Assembly (NCBI RefSeq): GCF_013394855.1
Contig: NZ_JABMLK010000002.1
Location: 1,240,001 to 1,304,000, forward strand
DNA from: Limnobaculum xujianqingii
GTDB lineage: Bacteria; Pseudomonadota; Gammaproteobacteria; Enterobacterales; Enterobacteriaceae
Length of the DNA: 64,000 bases
Reading direction: 5' to 3'
Shown here in pieces: positions 31,468 to 41,174 of the stretch; within the stretch, counting starts at the first letter, position 1; every line of letters starts with the position of its first letter. A program made the translations under genes and the position numbers. The notes beneath the pieces are model-generated. The model was not told the DNA's origin. It searched no databases and was given only the letters and a program-made list of their open reading frames with translations.

Positions 31468-32376
31468 GTGACTATTAACGGTGGAGCAATTAAGAATATT
31501 TATGTTGGTTTAAAAACGCTTTTCCAAAAAGCATTTAAAGAAACCAACTCCGATTGGGAAAAGTTGGCAATGAAAGTCACGTCAACAACCAGTGAGGAGC
31601 ATTACTGGTGGTTAGACCGCTTCCCAAAATTGAAAAAATGGATTGGCGAAAAAGTCGTTAAAGCACTGGGCGCGTTTAAATACACGTTGGTGAATGAAGA
31701 CTATGAAGCCACCGTCGCCATTAAACGCAATCACATTAAAGACAATCAACTTGCCGGATATAACATTCAAGCCAGTGCGGCGGGTAAATCGGCGAAAGAA
31801 TGGCCCGCTGATTTGGTTTTTGCATTATTGCCCGGTGGTTTCATTAATGAATGCTACGACGGTCAACCGTTCTTTGATACTGACCATCCCGTCGGCAAAA
31901 GCTTTGTTTCCAATAAAGGGAAAAAAGCCTTATCCGCTGCTACGGCTGCGGCAGCAAAAGCCAGTTACGGGGCAGCAAGAACGGCAATGCGAAAATTTAA
32001 GGATGATGAAGGAGCTGCGTTAAAAATTAAACCCAATTTATTAGTGGTTCCGCCAGCATTAGAAGATGTCGCCCGCACGATTTGTGAGGCTGAAAAGTTC
32101 GAGAACGGCGACCGCAACATCTACAAAGGCACCGCAGAAGTATTGGTCGTTGATGACTTGGACGACGACGCACAATGGTTCCTGTTTGATACTAATCAGA
32201 TTATCAAACCTCTGATTTTCCAAGAGCGCGAAGCGCCAGAGTTTGTTAATCAAACCAACATAGACTCTGACGATGTATTCAATAAAGCAGAATACAAATT
32301 CAGTGTTGAGGCTCGCGGCGCGGCTGGGTATGGATTCTGGCAAATGGCTTACGGTTCAACGGGAGAGGAAGCGTAA
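31468..32376 (+). CDS. Major head protein T (Mu gp34)
   Basis: 302 residues (Mu T 305). Family landmarks are the N-terminal GAIKNIYVGLKTLFQKAF, EEHYWWLDRFPKLKKWIGEK, LALPGGF-like LLPGGFINECYDGQPFFDTDHP and PNLLVVPPALEDVARTI. It forms the icosahedral shell. Translation starts at GTG; CGGAGA is nine bases upstream. It overlaps the next gene by one base. Confidence 0.93.
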   Translation: MTINGGAIKNIYVGLKTLFQKAFKETNSDWEKLAMKVTSTTSEEHYWWLDRFPKLKKWIGEKVVKALGAFKYTLVNEDYEATVAIKRNHIKDNQLAGYNIQASAAGKSAKEWPADLVFALLPGGFINECYDGQPFFDTDHPVGKSFVSNKGKKALSAATAAAAKASYGAARTAMRKFKDDEGAALKIKPNLLVVPPALEDVARTICEAEKFENGDRNIYKGTAEVLVVDDLDDDAQWFLFDTNQIIKPLIFQEREAPEFVNQTNIDSDDVFNKAEYKFSVEARGAAGYGFWQMAYGSTGEEA

Positions 32377-32774
32377 TGAAAGTTCGTATTACTGCAAAAC
32401 GTGACGGCTTTTGCCGTTGCGGCATGTCGCACTCAAGCGAAGCAACAACCCACCCGGAAGGCACATTCACGAAAGCTCAAATCAAAGAGCTACAGGAAAG
32501 CCCACAACTGGTCGTTGAGTTATTGAAGGATGACAAGGAAGCCACACCACCAACGGATATCACTGCGTTGTTAGTTGCCGAGCGTCAGAAAATAGAAGAC
32601 GAATATAATCGCCTGTTGGTGGAGGAGAGAACCCGACTGGCGGAGGAAAGCGCCGCTGCTCTGGAAACGGAAAAAGCCAAATTAACGGCAAGTCTCGAAG
32701 CTGACAAGGACGATAAATCCAAACAGAACGAGGCTGACACTAAAGAAGACAAAGCCGCGAACAAAGGTAAATAG
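32376..32774 (+). CDS. Small head protein (Mu gp35-like)
   Basis: 132 residues. The first 55 residues (MKVRITAKRDGFCRCGMSHS to PQLVVELL) form a compact domain of the gp35 family with a CRC pair; the rest is a charged coiled-coil tail rich in Glu and Lys. Role is not established; the gp35 position between capsid and gp36 suggests a structural or assembly part. Confidence 0.75.
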   Translation: MKVRITAKRDGFCRCGMSHSSEATTHPEGTFTKAQIKELQESPQLVVELLKDDKEATPPTDITALLVAERQKIEDEYNRLLVEERTRLAEESAAALETEKAKLTASLEADKDDKSKQNEADTKEDKAANKGK

Positions 32775-32776
32775 CA

Positions 32777-33211
32777 ATGTACGCACAGCGACAGGACATG
32801 GAAGACGTTTTTGGATTGAAAGAAGTTATCACCCTGACTGACAGAAACCGGCTGGGAGAGATTGACGACGTGGTTTTGCGAAAAGCTTTAGCGCGGGCCA
32901 GTTCTGAAATTGATAGTTACATCGGTAGCCGTTACACGCTCCCTTTGTCTGCTGACATCATCCCGGAGGCGTTAGTGGATCGTTGCTGTGATATCACTCG
33001 TTTCAAGCTCTGCGGAACAAGTGGCGTACAACTGACAGAGGAAATCCGGGCGCGTTATGAAGACGCCGTCCGGTACTTGGAGCAAATCGCGTCAGGCAAA
33101 ATCAAACTAGGCACAGGCGGGATAGGCACAGCAAAGACCACTAACACAGTGAAATTTGCGTCCGGTGGTCGCCAGTTTGGCAGAGATAAAACCAATGGAG
33201 GTGCATTTTGA
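32777..33211 (+). CDS. DUF1320 head/connector protein (Mu gp36)
   Basis: 144 residues. The N-terminus (YAQRQDMEDVFGLKEVITLTDR) and the block ASSEIDSYIGSRYTLPL are typical of the DUF1320 family, probable connector or head-completion proteins. RCCDITRFKLCG in the middle is also typical. It overlaps the next gene's TTG start by four bases. Confidence 0.88.
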   Translation: MYAQRQDMEDVFGLKEVITLTDRNRLGEIDDVVLRKALARASSEIDSYIGSRYTLPLSADIIPEALVDRCCDITRFKLCGTSGVQLTEEIRARYEDAVRYLEQIASGKIKLGTGGIGTAKTTNTVKFASGGRQFGRDKTNGGAF

Positions 33212-33870
33212 ATCCAAGTGATATCGAGCATGCTATTTGTGAGCGTCTTCGGGCTGGACTCGGCAGGATGGTTGACAGTGTACAAAGCTATGGCGGCGAG
33301 CTGGATGGCAATCCGCATGAAATTATCCGGGTATTGCCGGGCGCGTGGGTGACGTTTGGTGGCATTCACAAGACTGAGAAAACCAACACTACCGGACGTA
33401 AATTTCGTGACCATGCACGCTTTGCGGTGATAGTTGCTGACCGAAACATCCGCAGCGAAACAGCCTCGCGACAGGGTGGCGTATTGGAAAGCGAAGTCGG
33501 AACAAACCTTCTTGTGACTGCCGTTCGTCGTTTACTGACTGGACAGTCATTGGGCTTAAAAATCTCTTGTTTGACTCCGGGTCGTGTTCGCTCGCTGTTT
33601 AATACACAGTTAGAACAACAGGCCGTATCAGCGTTCGCTTGCGAATTCGACACCAGTTGGTTCTATTCCTCATTGGACGATAGCCGATTCCCTGAAACCC
33701 CATTAAACCCGGCTGGCGAAGTAGACATCACGCATCCGGATTACCCGTTCACCCGTTATCGGGGTGCGATTGATGAGCCGTACCCGGACTTAAAAACCAT
33801 CAAGCTGAAAATTGATGAAGTCAACACCCCGTTAAACCCTGACTTAGAAGGACAAGTCACCTATGACTAA
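33208..33870 (+). CDS. Gp37-family tail protein (DUF1834)
   Basis: 220 residues. It starts at a TTG codon overlapping the gp36 stop, with GGAGG six bases upstream, which decides the start. The gp37 family lies between connector and sheath genes in Mu and is thought to be a tail-completion protein. The core has a beta strand-rich middle (ARFAVIVADRNIRSE) and a helix-containing end. Confidence 0.85.
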   Translation: MNPSDIEHAICERLRAGLGRMVDSVQSYGGELDGNPHEIIRVLPGAWVTFGGIHKTEKTNTTGRKFRDHARFAVIVADRNIRSETASRQGGVLESEVGTNLLVTAVRRLLTGQSLGLKISCLTPGRVRSLFNTQLEQQAVSAFACEFDTSWFYSSLDDSRFPETPLNPAGEVDITHPDYPFTRYRGAIDEPYPDLKTIKLKIDEVNTPLNPDLEGQVTYD

Positions 33871-34096
33871 GACATTAACGGTCATTGCTGCAACGGGCGT
33901 TGAAGTCCCGATGTATGCAGACCCTAAACACTATATTACTGATGCAGAAGCGGTCACGGTTGAGGATAACGCCTATTATCGCCGCTGTATTAAAAGCGGT
34001 GATTTAGTGTATCCACCTGCGCTGCCGGAACCCGAAGTCCTGACAGTCGCAACCGACAGCAAAGCCAAGAAAAAAGGGGCGACAGATGGCGAGTGA
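33863..34096 (+). CDS. DUF2635 small tail-region protein (Mu gp38)
   Basis: 77 residues; ITDAEAVTVEDNAYYRRCIKSGDL is the DUF2635 signature, and the end is basic (KAKKKGATDGE). It is always found just before the sheath gene in Mu-like phages; function unknown. It overlaps both neighbours by eight and eleven bases. Confidence 0.85.
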   Translation: MTKTLTVIAATGVEVPMYADPKHYITDAEAVTVEDNAYYRRCIKSGDLVYPPALPEPEVLTVATDSKAKKKGATDGE

Positions 34097-35516
34097 TAAC
34101 ATTACGCTTGAACAAATCCCGGCAAGCACCCGTAAACCCAGCAAGCATATTGAATTCAATTTAAAACTAGCAGTAACAACGTTACCCACTAACCGTCAGA
34201 CAGTATTAATCATTGGTCAGATGTTATCACCGATTGCCGGAACAATGGTGGCACCACTGACAACACAATATGTGTTTTCCGATGATGAAGCAGCAAGCTA
34301 TTTCGGGCGTGGGTCGTTGGCGCATTTGATGGCAAAAGAAGCCATGACCGCGAATCCGTATATCAATTTAAGCGTTATCGGGGTTGAAGATGCGGAAGGA
34401 AGTCAGGTCGCAAAAGGTTCATTAAAACTGACCGGTACGGCAACCAATGCAGGCGTAATCAGCTTGTATATCGCCACCACTCGAATTGATATAACCAGTC
34501 GTAACGGTGATGACGCAGCAACGTTGATGGCGTCACTTGTCACCGCTTTAAATAAAAACCCTGACTTACCCGTCACAGCGGCAATCACAGCCGAAACGGT
34601 GACAATTACAGCTAAAAACAAAGGCGCATTTGGTAACGATATTATTTTGCGGGCAACCTCTACCGTTGCCGGAATTACCAGTGAATTAACGCCGATGGCA
34701 GGTGGACTGCTGGAAGTTGATATCCGCGATGCATTAGCGGCTATCTTCGCCGCACGATTTAACATTCTGGTTTGCCCGTTCTCGTCTGAGGATGCGTTAA
34801 CCGCATTACGTGACCACTTGGACAAGGTAAGTCATCCGATGGAGCAACGTCCCGCGATTGGCGTTGCAGGTTGGCGTAAATCGTTTGCAACCGGAACCAC
34901 ACTGACCAAGAAAATCAACAGCGGGCGAGTCATGGTCGGTTGGCACAATGATTCAGCTCTGATGCCGTGCATTATTGCAGCAGGATTTGCGGCAGTGACC
35001 GCCAGCGAAGAAGATCCCGCCCGCCCGTTAAATGGCCTGCCGATTTTGGGGCTGGACGTGACGTCGCTTGAATCTCAACCGGGACGAACAGAACAAGAAG
35101 CCACGCTCTATAACGGCTTGACACCGTTAGAAGTTGGGCCGGGAGACAAAGTTCAAATTGTCCGGGCCATCTCAACATATACCGTTAATGATTCTGGAAC
35201 GGATGATATCTCACTATTGGATATCACCACGATCAGGACTCTGGACTATACCCGAAAAGCGATTGTTGAGCGCTGGAGCCTACGTTTTCCGCGTGAAAAA
35301 CTGAGCGAAAGAACCCCACCGAAAGTGCGTTCTGAAACGCTGGACGTTTTATTCCTGCTTGAACGATTAGAGATTCTGGAGAACGTTGAAGCAAACAAAG
35401 CTAAGTTGCTTTCAGAGCGCGACTTACAAAATCCGGGAACGCTTAACGTTAAGATTCCTGCGGATGTGGTTAACGGCCTGCATGTTATCGCTGGCGTTAT
35501 CGACCTGTATTTATAA
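34086..35516 (+). CDS. Contractile tail sheath protein L (Mu gp39)
   Basis: 476 residues (Mu L 495). Landmarks include YVFSDDEAASYFGRGSLAHLM near the N-terminus, a DUF-type inserted domain (LKLTGTATNAGVISLYIA), VCPFSSEDALTALRDHLD, and the C-terminal IVRAISTYTVNDSGTDD and TTIRTLDYTRKA, typical of sheath proteins. It forms the contracting outer tube of a myovirus tail. Confidence 0.94.
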   Translation: MASDNITLEQIPASTRKPSKHIEFNLKLAVTTLPTNRQTVLIIGQMLSPIAGTMVAPLTTQYVFSDDEAASYFGRGSLAHLMAKEAMTANPYINLSVIGVEDAEGSQVAKGSLKLTGTATNAGVISLYIATTRIDITSRNGDDAATLMASLVTALNKNPDLPVTAAITAETVTITAKNKGAFGNDIILRATSTVAGITSELTPMAGGLLEVDIRDALAAIFAARFNILVCPFSSEDALTALRDHLDKVSHPMEQRPAIGVAGWRKSFATGTTLTKKINSGRVMVGWHNDSALMPCIIAAGFAAVTASEEDPARPLNGLPILGLDVTSLESQPGRTEQEATLYNGLTPLEVGPGDKVQIVRAISTYTVNDSGTDDISLLDITTIRTLDYTRKAIVERWSLRFPREKLSERTPPKVRSETLDVLFLLERLEILENVEANKAKLLSERDLQNPGTLNVKIPADVVNGLHVIAGVIDLYL

Positions 35517-35526
35517 GGGGGGTTAA

Positions 35527-35901
35527 ATGGCTGATGAATACGTCGGCGCTATCTCGCTGGAACTGGATAGTCGCGAAATCGAAGTCACCGAAGTTTCGGT
35601 CAATATACAAACAGGCCGAAAACTGGTTAAAACGATGAATAAATCAGGCCGTGCGAAGGGCTTTGCGCGTGGTGTTGAAGAAATTGAAATCGATGTTACC
35701 GCCGTTGTTCCGCTTGATGGTGAAGTCGATTGGAAAGGCATTGAAGGTGCGAAGATTACCACAACGCCAATCAGCGGCAGCGGTGGTAAACGAACGTCTT
35801 ATCAAGACTGTTTTACAACCAGCGTTGGTCGTCAGTACACCGTTGATAATGAAGCTCGCATCAATTTAAAAATGAATGCACTACGTGAGGTTATCGAGTA
35901 A
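35527..35901 (+). CDS. Tail tube protein M (Mu gp40)
   Basis: 124 residues (Mu M 118). Family features are ISLELDSREIEVTEVSV, RKLVKTMNKSGRAKGFARGV and a beta-strand pattern throughout. It polymerises into the inner tube under the sheath. AAGGGGGG lies before the ATG; it overlaps the chaperone gene by one base. Confidence 0.92.
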   Translation: MADEYVGAISLELDSREIEVTEVSVNIQTGRKLVKTMNKSGRAKGFARGVEEIEIDVTAVVPLDGEVDWKGIEGAKITTTPISGSGGKRTSYQDCFTTSVGRQYTVDNEARINLKMNALREVIE

Positions 35902-36299
35902 TGAACGGTATACGCATAGCGTTAGATTATGGTGTTGAATTCGACGGTGTTATCCACTACGACTGTGAAGTCGGCTTGCCGACGGTGGGAGCTTCCAGTG
36001 CGGCGGTGGTTGAAACGGTAAACCGTTTCGGCTCAATGGATACGCAGGAAGCACAGACATTCTATTCTGTTGCACTCAAAGCCTATTCATTAATCAGTTT
36101 GGGAGATATCCCGAAAGAGGAAATCACCGGAGCACTGATTGATGCCGCCTTATTGGACGATGATTACGACCTGATTGTCGCTGCGATTAATGACCTGAAA
36201 AAAAAGCGCAAGCGCGGGAAGACGCGCTCGCCGGATACCGTCTCGCCGTCCTTGCCCTCGGACGATACGGAATCACCGAAGGCCAAATCGGGCGAATGA
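35901..36299 (+). CDS. Tail assembly chaperone, upstream frame (Mu gp41 type)
   Basis: 132 residues, opening NGIRIALDYGVEFDGVIHYDCEVGLPTVG, then a helical middle and a basic, Ser/Pro-rich end. In Mu and many tailed phages this position encodes a tail assembly chaperone whose longer form is made by programmed frameshifting near its 3' end. A second short frame overlaps this stop. The two forms guard the tape measure protein during tail assembly. Confidence 0.82.
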   Translation: MNGIRIALDYGVEFDGVIHYDCEVGLPTVGASSAAVVETVNRFGSMDTQEAQTFYSVALKAYSLISLGDIPKEEITGALIDAALLDDDYDLIVAAINDLKKKRKRGKTRSPDTVSPSLPSDDTESPKAKSGE

Positions 36300-36433
36300 G
36301 CATGACAGAGCTTGAGGGATATCTTTCCGCGTTCGGCAAGTTAAACGGCAAGAAAACCTCTCGCTTACCTTCTCGGGATAAAGACGGACACACAAAGCGC
36401 TTTATATCAAAACGTCAGAAAAAAGGAGCTTAA
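36296..36433 (+). CDS. Tail chaperone frameshift extension (short overlapping frame)
   Basis: 45 codons from an ATG that overlaps the upstream stop (ATGA), opening MSMTELEGYLSAFGKLNGKK and ending with basic residues. Relative to the upstream frame it is -1. The junction TCGGGCGAATGA is a plausible slippery site, so this can be the C-terminal part of a frameshift product, as known for Mu and lambda tail chaperones. Independent translation by stop-start coupling is the alternative. It ends seven bases before the tape measure ATG. Confidence 0.7.
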   Translation: MSMTELEGYLSAFGKLNGKKTSRLPSRDKDGHTKRFISKRQKKGA

Positions 36434-36439
36434 CGCGCC

Positions 36440-38663
36440 ATGAGTAATCGAAACCTTGAAGTTGCAATGACGCTGACAGCAAACGATCGGGCATCAAAGC
36501 CGGTATCCGCTGCTGTTAGTCAGTTAGTCGAGGCGACAAGCAAAGCAACCAAGGCAAGCGAAAAGCAAGGCGCAGCACAGACGAAAGCCGCTGCCGAGGG
36601 TGAAAAAGGTACAAAACAAGCATCCAAAGCAGCGGCAGAACTGGCAAACAGTATCGGTAAGACTAACCGAGCCAGTGAACAACAGGTTAATGCACAGCGA
36701 AAAGCCTCAGCCGAGGGAATTAAAACAGCCCGAACGCTAATGAGCGAACAACAAAAAGCTGCACGAGCAAGGGAAACTCTCGGCATTCGCTCTGAACATA
36801 GTATCCGTCGGGAAATTCAACAAACCGAGGCCGCTTATAATCGTCTAGCCCGTTCAGGCACCCTGTCTGCCCGTGAGCAATCCCGCGCTTACAATCAGAT
36901 GCGCGGGCGTGTTGCTGAACTACGAAAAGAAATGCAAGGCGTTACCCGGTTACAGCAGATAAAAAACATCGGTTCTGGTGTGGCGCAAATTGGTGCAGGA
37001 ATCACCGCAGGCGCAATGGTGCTGGCTCAACCGGTTAAAAATCAAATGAGTTTTGATCGCCGGGTTGCCATGATGGCAAATACAGCTTATGAAGGTGAAG
37101 GTATCGAAGGCCGTATTAAAGGCAAAGAAACACTATCTAAAAGCATTCGGACGGCGGTTGAGTATGGAGGCGGCACAAAAGAAAGCGCCGCCGAGGTGCT
37201 CGATAAGATGCTAGCATCCGGCGCAGTTAGCGCGGATTCTGCAAACAATTTACTCCCTATTTTACAAAAATACTCGACGTCTACCGGGGCCAGTACTTCT
37301 GACTTAGCCGGGATTGCGATTAGTTTAAAACGCTCATTTGGTGTTGAAGATAAAGACATCGAGAAAGCGTTAAACATGGCAATTGTTGCCGGGCAAGCGG
37401 GTTCATTTGAATTGGCAGACATGGCGCAATATTTACCCAACCATTTAGCCGCCGCCGGTAATGCCGGTATGAGGGGGTTAGATGATTTCGCAACGTTGCT
37501 GGCCTTTAACCAGACATCAGCAATTACCGCTGGCAGCAGCCCGCGAGAAAGGCGTTAACGCAATTGATGGTTTTGTCGGCATCATTGATAAAGTGGTCGC
37601 CAATGACAATCAATATCAGGCATTGCAGGAAAAATTAAAAACCGCTAAAGGGGCTGATCGTCTTGAAACATTGAACTCGATGTCCTCAATTTTGGAAGGT
37701 TCAGCCGTTGGTAAAATGGTTAACGACCAACAGGCACTAAAAGCCCTTATCGGTTATCGGGCCAACCGGGATTATGCAAAAGAAGTGACCGACGCGAGCA
37801 ACGCTCAACGAAACCTATCCGGCGACCAACTGGCAGGTAATGTCAACTTTGAGGTGATTAAATCAACCAATGATTTTCAAACAGAACGCCTGAGCAATGC
37901 AAAAGATTTCGGCAGCATGGATGCCATGACGCCGCTATCAAATGCTATCGGAAAAGTATCTCAGGAGTTAAGCGATTTAAGCTTGAGATTTCCGGATTTT
38001 ACCGCATGGGTTGCAGGTTCCACCGATGGATTAAAAGCGCTTGCCGCTGCTGCAATGGCTATCGGTGGCGCAAAAATGTTGTTAGGTAATGGTGGTTTGA
38101 GTGGTGCTGGTGGTGGCTTAGGTGGCCTTACTGGCTCCGGTGGTGGTGGCGTGATGCGGTTTCCAGAACGTTTATTAAACGCGACACAGGGAACCACAAA
38201 CGCCGTTCCGGTGTTTGTAACCAACTGGCAGGATAACCAAGGCTCAGGTAATGACGACTTTGAAAAACCAGACCTTGATACAGGTTTATTAAATGGTGCG
38301 TTAGCATTGGTTACAGAGCAATGGAACATTGCGGAAGAGGCAAAAAGACAAGGTATTTCACCGGCTGAACTTGCCGCCAGGCGCGGCGAAGAACGCGGAG
38401 AAAAGGCCAATAAATGGTTAGAGGAAATTGGATTTAACCCGAATAAATTTCTTGAAGAAAACGTCTTTTCACCTGTCTCTGGTTGGTTCAACTCCCTTGT
38501 ATCTGGCGGCAATGTAAATCAGCCTCCGGTTGTTTCAGGAAACCGCACCCATTAACCTTAGTAATATAACGAAATTAATTGTTGATGGACGCACTCTGCG
38601 GAAGTGGTTAACCAGCATAACGATATAAAAATAAAACGTGGTTATGTGGGAGCAGAATTATAA
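36440..38663 (+). pseudogene. Tail tape measure protein (Mu gp42), broken into three or more frames
   Basis: The frame from 36440 shows a coiled-coil start and a hydrophobic segment (GSGVAQIGAGITAGAMVLAQ), then stops at 37558. The expected continuation (LAAAREKGVNAIDGFVGIID) lies in another frame right after ITAG; compared with the family about 45 codons seem missing at about 37530, so this is a deletion plus frame change. The second frame stops at 38555. Then INLSNITKLIVDGRTL and AEVVNQHNDIKIKRGYVGAEL appear in two further frames, ending at a TAA (38661-38663) that overlaps the next ATG. Tape measure sets tail length; this gene cannot make the full protein. Confidence 0.85.
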
Positions 38664-39967
38664 TGGCATGGTCTGAATATATGCTTGATGCTTCATTTCG
38701 GGGCGTTCGCTTTGATGTCATTCAGACGCGGGACTCTGTATCACGTTCGGTGGCTGTTCATGAATACCCTTATCAGGACGGCGGCGACGTCGAAGATTTA
38801 GGCCGTCAGCCTCGCAATAGTCGCATGACTGCGCTGTTTTGGGGTGATACTTACGAACAACAATTACAAGCCTTTATCGTCGCACTGGATACTTACGGAA
38901 GCGCTGAACTGATACACCGATTTTTGGTTCAATGCCTAATATGCAATGTATCGAATACGGCATCGACCACACACGCCGACAATGTCGATCATTGCTATGT
39001 TGAGCTGGTGTTTCTCGAAGCTACCCCGGCAACCCGTTTTTTATGCAAGAGTTCACTCTGTCAAAACTGGACGAAATACGCAATAAAATTCAGGGGTACT
39101 TGATGGGTTGCAAGGTATTTTAGATGCAGTTATTGCGCCATTAAAGACAGCACAAAAATACATGGCAAAGATTAAAGCGCTTGGCTCTGTCATGGTTAAT
39201 ATGGTGACGGTATTTCGTGTGTGATATTGTTGGTTTTATCAGTAGTGTGAAGGATTTTATTAACTATCCGGGCGCATTTTCTTAGCGACCTGCGCTCCGC
39301 TTTAGACTTAACCTCGTTGAGTTCAAAATCATCAACAACAAACAGTATTACCGCATATAGTGATAATACGATTTCAGACTGGAAAGAAACCAAATATCAA
39401 TTAAACGCGATTGCGGCTATCCCTAACGCCATGATAACCGGTGAAACTGACGCGCCGGTCAGTATGCCTGCCGGTGCCACACTGGATGATATCAAAGAGC
39501 TAAACGCCATTGTGACTGCCGAAGTTGCCGCCGAGCTGACAAAAAATGCCGTAGAGATTTTGACCGACAAAGAACAGCTTGAAAAGCTTTCCCCTGATGA
39601 CATCGAAATGATTGTGAATGATGTCCGGGAATCACTACAGAACGTTATTGACCAACATCGCGAACTGTACGAGCCTGAAATGCAAAGCGTCAGCAGTAGC
39701 CCGACAGATATTGCGTTGCGCTGGCAACCGGTCGTCTTGTCGTTAAAAGATATCGCGCTTGATGTACAAAATCTTGGCAATGCCGCCATTATGGCCCGCC
39801 CACCACTGGTACGCCGACGCATTGAGTCTGACTGTAATTTCCATTTACTCGCGCATAAGTTATACGGGGATTATCAACGCGCCGCCGAACTGTATCGGTT
39901 AAATCCTACTATCCGGGATTCTAATAATATCAAACAAGGTGATTTCATTTATGCCTACGCCAGATAA
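38663..39967 (+). pseudogene. DNA circularisation N-domain/LysM-like protein (Mu gp43), with multiple indels
   Basis: The N-terminal frame (ASFRGVRFDVIQTRDSVSRS, VHEYPYQDGGDVEDLGRQP) is a clear DNA-circularisation N-terminal domain. From about 38917 the protein can be followed only by switching frames six times (near 38917, 38974, 39028, 39097, 39219, 39280): three apparent deletions and three insertions, returning to the starting frame. The C-terminal part from about 39290 is continuous and ends in a LysM-like segment (CNFHLLAHKLYGDYQRAAEL to QGDFIYAYAR). Total length is exactly 435 codons. Mu gp43 is a tail/baseplate protein. Confidence 0.88.
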
Positions 39968-41174
39968 TCAAACTCAAGACAATATCGACATTAACACGGT
40001 GAGCGTGATTATTAATGGGAAAGCTCACAGCAGTTGGACGCAATACAGCATCGACTCAGATTTTCTGACCCCTGCGGATGCGTGGAGCGTGTCTCTTGGT
40101 ATCCCGGACGGCATTTTCCCGGATGATATCGCCGCAGGGATGCCCGTTACGGTTCAGGTTGGAAATGATACGGTTTTAGACGGTCGCATAGACCGCCGCC
40201 GCCGTTCTGTTCGTCGTGGTCAGACTACGCTATCGCTTAACGGACGGGATAAAGCCGGGATGTTGTATGACTGTTCCGCCCCCATATTTACCGCAAAACA
40301 ACTGACATTAGAAGAAATTGTCGCCAGTATTGTTCGCCCTTTTGGTATTACAAAAATCCGTATTGATGCTGAGGCAACCACTATTAGCGACAAAATCAGC
40401 GTTGAACCGGGGGTGTCAGCTTGGGAAGCGCTGACCCGTGCTGCTAAAAATAGCGGCTTATGGCCTTGGTTTGACCCTGATGGGACGTTAGTTATCGGCG
40501 GGGCCGACTACACAATGCCGCCTGTAGCGTCGTTAATAATGCGTTTTGAAGGGGACGAAAATAACGTGATTTCAATTGATGAAACCACATCAATTGAAGG
40601 CAGTTTTTCTGAGTTAACGTTATTGGGACAAGGTCACGCGCAACGGTCATCGGGTAGCAGCAAAAGTAAAGATATTGGCATTGTTGATATCAGTTCCAAC
40701 GAAAGCAGCAATAATGATTATGTGACCAGTTCTGCCGAAATTGGCTCACACAACATGAAAGTGGTTGTCTCTGACCTTGACATCCCATTTTATCGACCTA
40801 AAATCGCTACAGCAGGCGATATTGATAATATTGAACAGTTACGCTATCAGGCGCGAAAAATGCTTTCTGATGCGAAGCTGAACGCGTTTGATTTGGTTGT
40901 CGAAGTCAGAGGCCACAGAACGTCTGATGACGTTTTATGGTCGCCCGGACAGCGCATTCATGTTATTAGCGAACCTCACGACATAGACAGCGTCTATTTT
41001 TTGATGTCTCGCACGTTTATTGGTGGGCGCAATTCTGGCACCTATACCGTATTGGGACTTAAACAAGATGGTGTCTGGATACCAGATGCATACAAGAAAA
41101 AGAAAGAAAAACGCAAAGCAAAAAAAGGCAGTAAAAAAGGCAAGAAGGAGATAGGCATTGTCGACATTAGCTGA
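39951..41174 (+). CDS. Baseplate hub protein P (Mu gp44)
   Basis: 407 residues from ATG 39951 (AAGGTG upstream; overlaps gp43 by 17 bases). Family blocks: SVIINGKAHSSWTQYSID, MPVTVQVGNDTVLDGRIDRR, ISVEPGVSAWEALTRAAKNSGLW, and RPKIATAGDIDN. It is the gpD/gp27-like hub of the baseplate. The end is a strongly basic run (KKKKEKRKAKKGSKKGKKE), unusual for a hub and perhaps involved in DNA or membrane contact. Confidence 0.9.
   Translation: MPTPDNQTQDNIDINTVSVIINGKAHSSWTQYSIDSDFLTPADAWSVSLGIPDGIFPDDIAAGMPVTVQVGNDTVLDGRIDRRRRSVRRGQTTLSLNGRDKAGMLYDCSAPIFTAKQLTLEEIVASIVRPFGITKIRIDAEATTISDKISVEPGVSAWEALTRAAKNSGLWPWFDPDGTLVIGGADYTMPPVASLIMRFEGDENNVISIDETTSIEGSFSELTLLGQGHAQRSSGSSKSKDIGIVDISSNESSNNDYVTSSAEIGSHNMKVVVSDLDIPFYRPKIATAGDIDNIEQLRYQARKMLSDAKLNAFDLVVEVRGHRTSDDVLWSPGQRIHVISEPHDIDSVYFLMSRTFIGGRNSGTYTVLGLKQDGVWIPDAYKKKKEKRKAKKGSKKGKKEIGIVDIS

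Noticed and set aside
39317..39967. A separate gene beginning SSKSSTTNSI
   Set aside because: It is the end of the gp43 gene after a series of indels; the frame and order of motifs join the preceding N-terminal part.
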